Assembly (NCBI GenBank): GCA_047495785.1 | Contig: JBLDXI010000073.1 | Span: 186,001 to 250,000, forward strand | DNA length: 64,000 nt | Direction of reading: 5' to 3' | Origin: Lepidodermella squamata | Lineage: Eukaryota; Gastrotricha | In this document: positions 11,882-23,221 of the stretch, piece after piece | How the letters are laid out: each line of letters begins with the position of its first letter | How positions within the stretch are numbered: the first letter of the stretch is position 1 | Made by a program: the position numbers and the translations under genes | The notes under the pieces: model-generated | Database searches by the model: none | Seen by the model: the letters and a program-made list of their open reading frames with translations, nothing else | What the model was told of the DNA's origin: nothing

Positions 11882-12043
11882 TGTGCGAAGTAGAATCCGG
11901 GAACGGAGGTTTTCCTCGGTTTCTACGGCATCCAGCCGAAGAAACCACAGACCCCCCTCTCCCTTAGTGGTTTGCTCATCCCTGAGTCCCACGGGTCCCG
12001 AAGCTGGGATGTTGTGACACCCCAGCATCCCTGTACTTCGCAA
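11882..12043. mobile_element. Short TIR repeat (MITE family 1), copy
   Basis: Begins TGTGCGAAGTA and ends TACTTCGCAA, with an internal TTGTGACACCCCAGC block shared with copies at 15999-16170 and 63554-63706 and partial copies near 2420, 3700-3722 and 57950-58110. About 160 bp, non-coding. It lies 270 bp upstream of the receptor start. Confidence 0.75.
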
Positions 12044-12315
12044 CCTGATCCTCCCGGTGAATCTAAAAATAAGCCCATCACGCATTTGAGTTAGAGTTTA
12101 GCAATTAAATTGCCCTGATCGAATATTGCAGCACCATGCACCATTATTCTTTTTCTTCAGCTGTCCTTGAGCCTTGAGCAAGGCTGCAATTTTCATATAG
12201 CTTCATTGCGAAATTCTCACTGACGCAAGACGAGCGAACTCTCCTCAAGCTAATTATTTAAGGCTCGATTCTATATTAAAGAAATCAATCATTACGTTTC
12301 CAGTCACTGTCAAAA

Positions 12316-14937
12316 ATGACTTTCTCGAACGTTTTCATATTACTTGCCATCCCGCTTACTACCTTCATCAATGCTCAAATCATTAAGAAATACAACATCT
12401 CAATGCTGCAGGTATTCCCAGTTAATCATGTAGGATGCCCGCCAGCTGTGAAAATCGCGATAGATACGGCCAACAGCCGAAGTGACGTTCTGCCAGACTA
12501 CAACATCGTACCAGACTATCGCGATGAAGAGGGCTTCGCGCAAGGCTACGCACCAGTACGTGAGCTCGTGAGATACGGACGAGCTTGGGAAAACAGACCA
12601 GATGACGGTTTAATTCGTTCGCCGATTTTTCTCGGACCTTTCTTCTCCGTCGGCTGCAAACCCTACGGGAAGCCGCTGAAATATTTCAACATGGTCGGAC
12701 TTGCTATCTCCTGTACAGCGCCGTTTCTCGCTGATCACGTGACCTATCCGAATCTCTATAGCGTTCAGTCAAATGGAGAGCTAACGGCGATATCCTTGGT
12801 TCACTTTTTTAAAGACGTTGGAAAGTGGTCGACGGTAGGGATTCTAACGCTGGCCAGCTCTCAAAACGACTATATATCAGCAACATACGTCAACAGATAC
12901 GCCTTGGATAGTGGCATTCGGGTTCCAACTTTCAACATCGTCTTGGACATAACTGACGACGTGATCACTGAGCTTCAATTTCACGACGTTCGAGTCATTG
13001 TTGTCTACATCAACAGCGAGCCTCTTTTGTGGCGTTTTCTTTGCAAAGCTTACTACGCTGGAATCACCGGTCAACGATATATTTTTTTCTTGTCAAACTC
13101 ATTGGCAGCGGAACCAAACAACATCAGGCCAGAAAACTTGTGGGACATTTGGTGCACAAAAGAAATATTGCGAATCCAATTTAGTTTTGCTTTGTTCGTC
13201 GGTCCGATAACTCAGGTCATGGATGATAGCAGAGTCAGCGAGTTTGGTTACAATACTACTTATTTCGAGGAGAAAATGTCCGAGATTTTGAAGAGGCCTC
13301 GCTCTGCAACTAAAGGATCGCTGAAATATGTGTGCCATGATGCTAACATGATGGGAATATACGCCATGCATGACGCTGAAAATCGACTAAAGCGAGAATT
13401 CAACATGTCGTTGCGAGACATGAACACAAACCCTGAAACTGTTATGAAAGTCGTGAATCAATCTGTTTTGACTGTAAACATCTCAGGCCTGAGAGGCCAG
13501 CTTCGTTTCAGCAAGCGAGGATACGCCGAAAATGATTTGATTCTCTACTCCTACTACGATCCTGACGGATATCGCAACAAGTTCGCTTCGGCCGAGGTGG
13601 ATACTAGTCGAAATTACATGTTCTACGGTCGATATAAAATGTCCTCTCTGGAGCCAATGGATTGGGCTGCTTGGAATAATGGCGGCAAAGCTCCCAGGGA
13701 TTCAGCATTTCTGATCTCCATCACTGACGACGTATCAGACAGCATTTCAACTTGCATTATAGTGATTGCAAGCATTTCTTCTGCAATTCATCTTTTTATG
13801 ATTGTGTTTACAATGAAAAGCGGAAGCAGCCCTGAAATAGTAACTTCTCCTCAAGTGAAAGTGGTTGGGTATGCAGGTTGCATCTTGTTAAATGGAGCTG
13901 GCGTAGCCTACTCATTGAAAACCAGCACAAATTCCTATATGATAGCAATCGTCCGGCTTTGCTTACTTGTTGGGGCCTTGTCTATCATAATTGGAGTAAT
14001 TTCACTCCGGGCTTACTTTCTCGCCAAAAAACTTCCACCCCCACCGAAACGACTCAAAGTCCATCGAGGTGGTAAAGTTGTTGACACGATTACAGTCGTT
14101 TCTCATACAAAGCTGAAGTTTGTTGAACCAAGAGAAGAAGAAGCCTCTCGCTCTTTTTCCCCAACTGGGGGCAATGTACCCCCACCGGAAAATAAGCAAA
14201 CCTCAGTACGATGGGTGTCTGGCAAGCATCAAATAAGCAATCATACAGCCCAGCCAAATATACTTCGGACTGTCGCAGTAGCGAAACCCCTGATGGCTCA
14301 TACACCAGTCAGTCACACAACCTCAGACCATAGCCTGCGATTTGCTGCCAGCACTCAAGTACCTCATAATGTGAACACTCTTCACCCTATCGAATTTGAA
14401 GACGGAATTCAAAAGAAGATTTTAGGTTTCACTGTTGGTTTCATGGCGATTAATGCTTTTCTAGTTGCGATCTGGCTGCTTTTCGATTCATTCAATTGCC
14501 AAACAATCACCGCCCCTCGCGACACAAATTATGACCCAGTTACCGATACAAATTATGACATATCAGTCGTGATCTGCTCATCAGCACATGGAATATTTTG
14601 GATGATGGCTCTCGCGCTTTTCCACGTTGCAGTCCTAGCTTTTTGCACGTTCCAAGCCTACAGGGTTAAACAGGGCATGAAGCTGCTCATTAGTAATTGC
14701 TGCCGAGAAATGGGTGGGATCATGCTCGGCCCACTGAATGCGCTCTCGCTGCTGCTCTGCTCGGTGATGATCGTCTTCACTCTCCGTGATCAAGCCAGTC
14801 AACATACTGCAGTAGCTTTCTCAGCTTTGCTAATTTCGCTGACGACGAGCCTTAGCCTGGGCTATTCGGCGATAAAATGCGCGGTCGAACAGCGTGGAGG
14901 ACGGTTCATTGTCGGTCTGAAAAATATTTTCAAGTGA
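12316..14937 (+). CDS. Class C (GABA-B-like) G protein-coupled receptor
   Basis: Uninterrupted 873-residue frame; the ATG follows CACTGTCAAA. A signal peptide (FILLAIPLTTFINAQ) precedes a bilobed ligand-binding domain of the ANF-receptor type (about 30-430), with GYAPVRELV and PNLYSVQSNGELTAISLVHF typical of GABA-B relatives. Seven helices follow from about 470: helix 1 IIVIASISSAIHLFMIVF, helix 2 VGYAGCILLNGAGVAY, helix 3 around VRLCLLVGALSIIIGVI, helices 4-7 from about 700. There is no cysteine-rich linker, as in GABA-B receptors. The loop between helices 3 and 4 is about 140 residues, starting KKLPPPPKRLK; family members usually have a short loop here. The gene is intronless although most neighbours are rich in introns. 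The ligand cannot be deduced. Confidence 0.9.
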   Translation: MTFSNVFILLAIPLTTFINAQIIKKYNISMLQVFPVNHVGCPPAVKIAIDTANSRSDVLPDYNIVPDYRDEEGFAQGYAPVRELVRYGRAWENRPDDGLIRSPIFLGPFFSVGCKPYGKPLKYFNMVGLAISCTAPFLADHVTYPNLYSVQSNGELTAISLVHFFKDVGKWSTVGILTLASSQNDYISATYVNRYALDSGIRVPTFNIVLDITDDVITELQFHDVRVIVVYINSEPLLWRFLCKAYYAGITGQRYIFFLSNSLAAEPNNIRPENLWDIWCTKEILRIQFSFALFVGPITQVMDDSRVSEFGYNTTYFEEKMSEILKRPRSATKGSLKYVCHDANMMGIYAMHDAENRLKREFNMSLRDMNTNPETVMKVVNQSVLTVNISGLRGQLRFSKRGYAENDLILYSYYDPDGYRNKFASAEVDTSRNYMFYGRYKMSSLEPMDWAAWNNGGKAPRDSAFLISITDDVSDSISTCIIVIASISSAIHLFMIVFTMKSGSSPEIVTSPQVKVVGYAGCILLNGAGVAYSLKTSTNSYMIAIVRLCLLVGALSIIIGVISLRAYFLAKKLPPPPKRLKVHRGGKVVDTITVVSHTKLKFVEPREEEASRSFSPTGGNVPPPENKQTSVRWVSGKHQISNHTAQPNILRTVAVAKPLMAHTPVSHTTSDHSLRFAASTQVPHNVNTLHPIEFEDGIQKKILGFTVGFMAINAFLVAIWLLFDSFNCQTITAPRDTNYDPVTDTNYDISVVICSSAHGIFWMMALALFHVAVLAFCTFQAYRVKQGMKLLISNCCREMGGIMLGPLNALSLLLCSVMIVFTLRDQASQHTAVAFSALLISLTTSLSLGYSAIKCAVEQRGGRFIVGLKNIFK

Positions 14938-16035
14938 CAATTTCGAATATTGTTGTTTCGGAGTGGGTGTTGGGTTGCTTATGTAGAGGATTTGCACACA
15001 TAGATATCTTCAGCATGGATGAATAACTCGGATTTAAGCTTTTTAAGTCACTTCAAAGGCAACATTTGTCAAGTGGAAATTAAGTTAATTTTGCCACTTC
15101 ATAAACACAACTTTTTACCTCGATCTTAAAATTAATATGGTTTCATGAACCACAAATTTGTCGCGGCATGAAAGAAGGTTTTTATGATTGTGCACAACAA
15201 TTTCTATTCGATGGGTTTTGATCGCCCTATTGAGAAATAATACTTTTCTATGCCGCCTACAAGAATTCGGAATAGTCTCATTGGAGAATGCCAAGATTTT
15301 CAGTGTAATAAAAATGGCGATGGTAGATGATATTTGAACGTAAATTCAGATTACGGTAAGTACGCTCAGTGCTGAAATAAGCCGAACGTATTCCTTCTTC
15401 CTTCTTTACGTTCGTGTTGTCAAATTACGATTGAACGGTTCATCAAAGTGGTTGTTTGGGCCCGTCGCTAACGATAGGGACATTTCGGCTACTTTTCGCA
15501 TCGATGATAGATAGAGGCAGACAGGCAAGCCCTCGTAACAGACGAAAAATAACGATCGAAGCTAATGAGGACATTTATAGCAGCAAAAATCTGACTTTTA
15601 TAAGGAGCCGCTGAGTTTTGAAACATTTCCCATAATGAGCAACTTCAGCTAGCTTTTTCTTTAATGGATGCTTGCGGCTTGCGCGGCTTATAAGCATTGA
15701 ACATTGCTGGCCAATTAGCTATCGCGGATTTGAGTCGACATTCTTGCAGCTTCGTCATTTGGAACTTTCTATATTTTGAAAATGATCCTCCTATACCCAT
15801 CCCACGCGATATGATGTCGTCTGTGTTAGTTAGCACTCAATTTCGGAGAGATACATAATTTCTAATAAGGGACCCGGAGAAATACTTGAGAAAACGTACA
15901 CCCAGGCGTGAAAAGCTGAAAAATCAATATATAGTATCATATTTTCAAAAAGGGCACATTTCTTGACAATTTTCTGGATGCGGCGTTCATCCTACCCAGT
16001 GTGCGAAGTGCGAAGTAGGATGAGGGCACTGAGGT
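13596..16035. repeat. Direct segmental duplication, right copy
   Basis: Matches 1-2450 at an offset of about 13.6 kb, covering the receptor C-terminal half and about 1.1 kb of 3' flank. AATAAA at 15307 is the conserved candidate poly(A) signal. Sequence 5' of 13596 has no visible partner because the left copy runs off the window. Confidence 0.85.
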
Positions 16036-16170
16036 TTTTCTCGGTTTCTCCGGCACCCAGCCGAAGTAATCAAAGGGTCCCCCCTGTGGTTTGTTCAGCC
16101 TACTTCCTGTTGGAGTCAAGGAGCTGGGGTTTTGGGTTTTGCGACACATCGACACTCCTGCACTTCGCAC
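15999..16170. mobile_element. Short TIR repeat (MITE family 1), copy
   Basis: Starts GTGTGCGAAGTGCGAAGTAG and ends CACTTCGCAC, with the family core reading CACCCAGCCGAAGTAATCAA. The equivalent position in the left duplication (about 2420) lacks about 45 bp of the core, so the copies have changed since duplication. Confidence 0.65.
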
Positions 16171-16944
16171 CATGTTGTTAACAACAGGACGCTAACAACA
16201 ACGCGTTACGATTATGGCAAATTTTGGGCATTGAAAGACCTTGCGGTGACAGTGAGATCTTTGCAGAGGGGGCATTCACAACATGAAGCATCGCTGGCAT
16301 GGTACGCTTTGATTATTTCTGTGGAAGCATCGCATAAGTCATAAGTCGAGCTCAGTGAAAGACCAAAGGGGGGACCCTTATGTCGATTTTGGCAATCCCA
16401 ACCAGTTCCGCGGTCCTACTTCGCTCTTATGCTTGGAACTCAAATTATCCCCCGTCAAATGTCCTGATGGCAGTTTCATAACTTTGTTCGTACTGAGGAA
16501 GCCTGCCCGCATCACTTATCACAGTCTCTGGTTGTAATAAAGTTTGGCTAAGTTTCAACGTGAGCTTATGATCAGTTTAGGGTTAAGAGTTAAGAGGATG
16601 CCAGGCGGGACAAGAAACTACAAGTTCAGCCCCTTGTTTCGTCAATATCAACACAGCGTTTTTTAGCGTGTTTCAGTGGAAATCGCTCGTTTTCTGGTTG
16701 ATATCAATTGTCATTTTGGGGCAAACAACAAATAACGTTTTTCCATCCCTGACCGCTCCAGGATTCTGGATTCTCCAGGATGCTGAAACTCAGCAAAAGG
16801 AGAGAAAACCAGATTCTTGTCTCAGCCTTCTAAAAAGGCCCGTTTTTTCAGAACAGTTCATATCACGGCTTTTTCATAAAGCAGCTGCAACTAACTACCT
16901 AATAGCTATAACTATATTGCCTCAAAATGAAAAAGCAACCAAAT
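16171..16944. other. Intergenic, repeat debris only
   Basis: Contains a further fragment with GGGGGGACCCTTA (16371-16381), a block also seen near 52110. No exon-like reading with splice sites was found on either strand. Confidence 0.4.
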
Positions 16945-17839
16945 TTATTTGTCGTACGCGTTTATCAACTTGTTGCTTCTTGTCACTCTGCTCTCATCCG
17001 TGGGTTTATCCTCAGGATTAACTGTGGTCAAGTCCTCCGTAGGCTCGTGCGTGGTATGTTCTTGTTTGTCACCGCATCGGAACTCGTGATGAAGAATCTA
17101 AATTGTAAACCAAAGAAAGTATGAAAAGTAAATCACATATTATAACTTACCTTGGAGTATCCCAAGCACATTGCCTTCGCAGCATCATCGTCTTTGGCAG
17201 TATACCTTTTGAGAACGGAACTTCCATGTTCACAGCCTTCAGCATCTCGATGACACGTCGGCTCGTACTTCGTACAATTTCCACAGAGAACATAAACATT
17301 CTGAGAACTGCATTCCATTCCTATGAAGACTTGGTTCGAAGGTTCCTGAAAAATTGGATGAATTCGCCTAATGAGTGAAACAGGCGTTGAAGCTATACCT
17401 GAACTTCATGCCGACTCCCAAAGCAGCCAGATCGAGCTTCTCGGCATGAAAACGTGTTGGCCTTACGGTCCAAGCATCTAACCATAACATGCCTCGCTTT
17501 GTTGTGATTTATCAGCAAGTGGCCAACATTTGCATTGCCATTCTCAGCTGCTAACTCAGCCGCCGTTTTGCCTCGATCATTCATTAGCTCGAGATTCGCG
17601 CCGTAATCAATGAGAAACTCGGCAACCTCCCATCTACCGTAAATTGCAGCTGCCATTAGAGCTGTGTAGCCTTTAGATCGCTGGTCATCAACATCGTGGC
17701 CCATTTCTATAAGATGCTTCAATTTCTTCAAATCTCCCGCAGCCGCTGCATGATACAAAGGATTGTGGTCTTTGTCTATATCACATAGACCTAAAGCTGG
17801 ACCAAGAGCAAGGAAAGCAAAAATATGACTGCAAAACAT
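16945..17839 (-). CDS. Secreted ankyrin-repeat protein with C4 cysteine modules
   Basis: Three exons, all phase 0: 17839-17399, 17345-17151, 17097-16945; 789 nt, 262 aa. The N-terminus is a signal-like hydrophobic stretch (MFCSHIFAFLALGPALG). Residues about 25-120 are ankyrin repeats, seen in HNPLYHAAAAGDLKKLKHLI, GYTALMAAAIYGRWEVAEFL and GKTAAELAAENGNANVGHLL. Then comes VRCLDRKANTFSCREARSGC, the same module as in the lectin genes, and a second one (CTKYEPTCHRDAEGC with a later Cys). The C-terminus is charged and Thr/Glu-rich. Ankyrin repeats are usually intracellular; a signal peptide with disulphide-type modules implies export. The ATG lies only 94 bp downstream of the stop of the next gene. 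Confidence 0.8.
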
Positions 17840-17883
17840 TATAATTGAAATCCGAAAAATAATCAGTTTCAGTAATCGATCAG

Positions 17884-17889
17884 TTTATT
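17884..17889 (-). promoter_or_regulatory. AATAAA poly(A) signal of the 136-aa gene
   Basis: TTTATT on the plus strand, 45 bp after the stop at 17934 and 45 bp before the ankyrin gene ATG. It argues that the upstream transcript is cleaved in the tiny intergenic gap. Confidence 0.6.
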
Positions 17890-17933
17890 CAGTTCACGTA
17901 TGTTTTTTTAGGTCTAGACGCATAAGCCGATAG

Positions 17934-18616
17934 TTAGTCAATGCATTCAATTTCATTGGCCCATTTTTCCTGAAAACAAAATGCAAAGAAGATGTTATAC
18001 TGATGGCGAAAATTAGGTTTAATTACGTGTTCCTTTGCTTTTTCCTTGCAATGCTCTGTTGTATCTGCGCCATCGTGCGTAACTACAGTGGTAAGCTAGA
18101 ATAAGGAAAATTGCAGAAATTCGAGAAAATCGCGAATACAAGCGACACCTCTATCTTTCCTTTGCAGCCATCACTTTCTGATTCACAAAGCGCTTGTTTG
18201 GTCTTGCAGTTGTAGCAAACAACCATGGCCTACAAGCAATGAAAAAATTATGAAATAATAAATAAATAAAAGTAATGGATGAAAAATAGTCAAGGAAGAG
18301 GAATTGAGCGCTCAAAAAGAAAATAAATAACAAATACCCGATAAGCGTGGCATTCTTCAAAGGATGCAAACATGTGATTGATCGGCAGTTGAACTTCATT
18401 CTTTTCGTAGATGCAAGCGACTCCAGCCGGTTTGCAAGTCGTGTTCGATGTTCCAATGTGGTGACAGCGCGCCACACCGGGCCTCTGTCAGTACAACGGT
18501 CAAATATATTAGAAATATTCAAAGAAAAAGCCACCAACATCTGAAGCGATTCTTTGAAAACAGCTCATAGCAATCACGAAAATCGTGAGGATAAACAAGT
18601 TTTCCGATGTTCTCAT
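17934..18616 (-). CDS. Small secreted protein with two C4 modules
   Basis: Five exons, all introns phase 0: 18616-18539, 18484-18338, 18229-18149, 18095-18027, 17969-17934; 411 nt, 136 aa. Signal peptide from the start (ENLFILTIFVIAMSCFQRIA). Two modules follow: RCHHIGTSNTTCKPAGVAC with a late Cys in FEECHAYR, and VCYNCKTKQALCESESDGC with a late Cys in TEHCKEKA. A final Cys is three residues from the end. No membrane segment or lectin domain, so this is a free module protein, probably extracellular. It is the 5' neighbour of the ankyrin-module gene on the same strand. Confidence 0.75.
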
Positions 18617-18969
18617 TTTCAGCAATGAATGTCTGTGGCCGCTTTGAATCACAGCATCTGGGATGGGCAATTTGCATTTTTCCCACGGTATGAATCATAA
18701 GCCACTTTGTAAGATAGACCTACCGATTATTGATCGCTCAATGGCAAATAAATAGGTAATGAGATTCGACAAAAACTTATTGTTTCCGCTCGTTTTGTTA
18801 TTCTGATGTTTCTAGCGTGGCCATGGGGTCGCAAGTGCTATAGCCATCGATTCTTAAGTGTCGAACGGTTTCAATCGATAAGAAACGGCTAAAACAAAGG
18901 GGGAAGAGCACAAATTCTTGTAAGACAGAAAAATTAGCGACCTTACGATAAAGTTAGACTGCCTGTAAA

Positions 18970-21900
18970 ATGGCAGGTGGTCTCCTAGTTTCGAGAACTT
19001 TTCTGATTTTTGTGGTACTCGAAGGTATTTATGGTCAGGATACGACCGCCACAACAACAGTAGCTACCACAAAAGCCCCGACAACTACAACTGTATTAAC
19101 AACCACAGTCCCTACCACTACAACCACCCCACCAGCAGTTTGCGGAACACTACCCTGCCTAGGCAGAACATTTCAAGATTACGACGAAGATGGCGATCCA
19201 GTCGTATTCTGCCTCACGTCCAGCTCGAATCGCTTCACCCTCCAGTACTGTGAGAACAGCACTTTTGTGCCGTATGCGAATTCGAAGCCTCTCGATGTCA
19301 TGGACTGTTTCGGCAACCTCAATTTCACGATAAAATCCACGAAATATCGGTTGAACGATCGTGGCGAGGTTTGCCAAATTCAGGGCAATATTTGCAACTC
19401 GACCGGGTTCAGCGTCAACGATTTCAAGTGGTTTTTCGCCCGATTAAAGACATCTGACGGTTAGCACTTCATAAAAGCCAGATTTAGTCCAATTTGATTC
19501 AGATTTGATCCATGCAGGTCAATGATTTCATTTTGATCCAACTTAATACACCGAGATCAAATGAGAATCAAATTTGATTCTCAGATTTGATCTTCCGAGA
19601 TCTAATTTAATCCACCTTAATACTTTAGATCAACTTTTTAGATCTAGCTAAGATCAAATGGTTATCAATCAAATAATTTTTCTTATTTACAGCTACTGGA
19701 TCTCTTTATTGCTCGTACAACCTATCTACAACGACTACAGACCCAGCTAGTGGGACCCAGATGGCATTTTTCTACAACGGAACGTTTTATGACCTATCAA
19801 CAGACGGCTCTGGTACGATAACTATCAGCAAACAAGCCATTACGCAATCGTCCTATAAGCGAAGTGTTGTAAAAAGAGACTTACCAGATTGCAAGCTGTG
19901 CTGCTGGTTTGATGACCTGTACACACCGCAAGATGCCTCTGCTGTTAACAGCGAGTACTACTACGACGGGTCGAGATGGTACGTATGGACATCAAGCGGC
20001 GGCTGGCCTTCTTACCAATCCTACACTGGCGATGTTCCAACTGGAATGGTGAATTGCCTGAGATTCATGAACAACATGAATTGGACTCATCTAAACGGAA
20101 ATCGATATGGCTGGTTCAATGGCTCTATCTACCAGCTAAACGCGAAAGAGGAACCAACTGGCTCGCCGTTTACTCTTACAGGAGATTTCCTCAGGTCGAC
20201 TGATGCCGACCCGAACGCTCAGGGCGGGTTCTATTACTTCATGGCGGATTCGCAAACTCCGATCGGTGTCTACCGAAGCGCGAAAGGGACATGGTGGGTG
20301 AAAATATCGGATGGCTACATCGTCCAAAACGCAAAGCGCCCTCCCCCTCCCTGCAATTCCGGTATCGGAGGTACGCCAAGCGTTGGCGGGACTGCCATAT
20401 CGTCAAACGGGCCGTTTCAGTGCTACCAAACGCCTGATATCATGGCTTTGAACCAAATAATACCCTGTGACCCTCTGTCGACTTCAAACGACTGCGGTGA
20501 TGGTTATACGTGCCAGAAATTGCCGTCGATTTTCGATATCAAGTGTGACATGGGGGTTTGTATTGCTGATTATTCGCTGCTATGCCCGGCTGTTACGACT
20601 ACAACGGTGGCTGTTGTGACTACAACACCTGCAGCTACAACAACTGGAGTTACAACAACAACTACTCCTACTACAACTGCAGCGCCCACTACTACAGGAA
20701 TAACAGCGACTACGACGGTTTCTAATGACACTACTATTGCCCCAACCACTGTAACTACTGCAGCTACAACCACCTTGCCCACTGTCAAAAATCCTCAAGC
20801 CAGTGAGTCCTCTTGCGTTAAGATTACAGCTTTCAAAATGTTGAATTTTAGAATTCGGCGAGGATTGCTATTGGAACGCGGACTGCTATACGAACATTTG
20901 CAAGGATAAGAAGTGTGCCTGTACGTCTTGCACCAAAGTCCTGCCGATATTGGATTACAACTGGCGGGTTGCTACGCTGCAGTACACTGAAAGATGCATT
21001 CGTAAGTGGTTTAAAGCGAAAAGTGAAAAACATTTGCCAGTTTTGAATGAAGGCATTGGAATTCTGAGAACTAGAGTTCAGGAGAATCTTATAGTGCTGG
21101 GGATCCAAACTTCTACTTTAGGATTATAGGGTCTTATTTTTGAAGGTTTCCATGAATCTTTCTTTTACAGCTTCGAATTCGACGATTGGTGGTTTGGGCG
21201 ATTACTGCGATATCTACGCCTCTGTTCGAACAAACGACTGTGGTTTCGGCACAATATGCGCGAAATGTCCCGAAGTCTGGAATTCCAAATACGCGCGTGC
21301 TAAATGCGTCAATCTAGTCAACGTTACAACAGCGAACGCCGACTGCCCTGACAGCTACACCTGTGGCTACATGGCCACTTGTTCGGTTGTAGCAGGCACT
21401 CCTACATGCACCTGTCCTAAAAATTACACGCTTGATGCTAATCTGAAAGACTGTTACGGCTGGACAAATTACACTACGACTGAATGCAGTGCGACTTGTG
21501 GAATGGGAGTAAAAACAACGTTTCGAGCCTGTGACAAAGCAACTGGATCTTCGGCTCAATGTACCGGGTCAACTAATTACACTGAGTCATGCGCTAGCGA
21601 CTACGGTCCCTGTGCTTGTAAGCTTGGAAAACTCTTAAATTTGAATTTTCCTAAAATTTTCCAAATTTCAGTGAATAAAAGTATCTCTAACGCTGCGGTT
21701 AGAATGCGAATTGTATCAAAGGTCATAACGATCGACAATTTCGAGCAACTCATCGAGCCTAAATTGAAGAAACGAGTCCTTTTCGTCGTGAACACAAAAT
21801 GTACCTCGGATAATATGACCTTCGAAGGGCAGTGCTGCCCAGGTAAAGCTTGGCCGTTAACTTCGTCCGGGGGTGGGTCTTCTTACGTAGCCACTACGGT

Positions 21901-22886
21901 CAAATCGAATGTGACTGCGGATCCTAATATTACTACGACTTCGACCTCAACTACGACTACTACAACGACTACTACAACCACCACAACAACCACTACTACT
22001 ACGTCGCCCCTAACAACAGCTCCTCCAGCCTTTCTTAACAACGGCTTAGTTGCGGATTGTATTCACTTCTACTGGGGCGTTCAGTTCCTGTCGAAATACA
22101 ACGATGGCCAGTCTTTTACCTTCTATCTGATTGTAAAGGGCAACCCGGATAGCCAATGTTGTAAGACAGCGCCGAGTAAGAGCAAACGCAAAAAGCGAGC
22201 TACGACCGGGGATGATGCTGGGTATTTCGATAGCTCGGCCCTTAATGACATTGTCTCAGATCAAGCTGTGTAAGCCTCATTAGGATTTCGATCGATTTTT
22301 CTTTGATGATGATTCTTTCTTTCAGTTCCTCGCTCATGCTTCAAATAATTCAGACTGTTGATGCTAACGCGAAGCTGGATCCTCCAGCTAAGGCTGTTTA
22401 CAGTTCAACAACACCGGTGCCTGTTTACGCGACCGCGAAACCTGCTGTAAGTTTTGTTGAATTTATTTCTAAACGGATTGAGCAATTTTGATTTCAATCA
22501 GACTGCGTCTGGATCTGTAGGTGGATTTCCGTATTGGGCCATTGGAGTAGCGGCTGGCGCAGGGCTTCTCCTTATCATTATTGGAGTTGTAATTGCCGTG
22601 TGTGTCACGCAGAGTCAAAAGCAAGTTACAATCTCGAATTCTTCTAAAAATGTCTAAACAACAATTTGTTTACAGGAAAAAAGCTTTGAAAGCTAAAATT
22701 GACGCTGGTCTTATTCGCCCGTCGATGGATCAGCGGCGATCGGGTGATACGCCGCGTAATGCCGTTAATCCGGTGAATTATGGCCAGCAACAAGCAGCTC
22801 CCCAGCCGGGCTACCCGCCGTACTACGGCAACTACCCGCCGCAGCAAATGAACCCAGCGCATCCTACTTTCGCTTCTGGGTATTAA
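18970..22886 (+). CDS. Mucin-like TSP1/EGF type I membrane protein, paralog 1
   Basis: Eight exons: 18970-19459, 19693-20802, 20852-21001, 21171-21617, 21672-22269, 22326-22446, 22502-22620, 22676-22886; 1081 aa. After a signal peptide and a Thr-rich stretch come a Cys domain (CGTLPCLGRTF to KWFFARL), a large Cys/Trp-rich domain in exon 2, a Thr mucin segment, CACTSCTKVLPILDYNWR in exon 3, and exon 4 with an EGF-like region (GTPTCTCPKNYTLD) plus a TSP1 repeat (GWTNYTTTECSATCGMG). Exon 5 has a pure Thr run and a dibasic site (KSKRKKR) before the membrane helix in exon 7 (WAIGVAAGAGLLLIIIGVVI). The cytoplasmic tail contains GYPPYYGNYPPQQ with a PPxY-type motif. Intron 7 appears to be GC-AG. AATAAA at 22951. 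Confidence 0.85.
21940..22020 (+). repeat. Thr-coding ACN microsatellite in exon 5
   Basis: An uninterrupted run of ACN codons encodes about 25 threonines in paralog 1 only. The matching position in paralogs 2 and 3 has few threonines, so this is a lineage-specific expansion that would be heavily O-glycosylated if expressed. Confidence 0.8.
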
Positions 22887-22950
22887 AAACAGATTTTTAG
22901 CCATTTAAGTTAAATCTTGATTGACATGATGAAAGAACTTCGATTGCGGG

Positions 22951-22956
22951 AATAAA
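22951..22956 (+). promoter_or_regulatory. AATAAA poly(A) signal, mucin-like paralog 1
   Basis: Canonical hexamer 65 bp after the stop codon of the gene ending at 22886. Confidence 0.6.
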
Positions 22957-23221
22957 CTTGAAAAAAATGTGTGAAGACAAGAATGTAGTGGTTGAAAAAG
23001 ACTAACTTAGCAAACCAATTACTTTTATTAACTATCTAACGTGCCTCCCAGAAGAAGAATTTCTGGGGGTTAAAAAGAGCACTTGTTTACAACTGAAGGG
23101 CGAGGCGCGAGGCGGCACGCGAAAAACAGGTGACGTCTTGTACCGCAATGCAAGAATCGTCATTCTTTTTCAGAACTGCTAAAGACTCTCATCCTGGTAA
23201 GAAAATCTTGATACATTGTAA

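Noticed and set aside
20570-20798. Minus-strand Val-rich and Ser/Cys-rich open frames
   Set aside because: They are antisense shadows of the Thr-coding repeats in mucin-like paralog 1; the same applies to 40735-41271.
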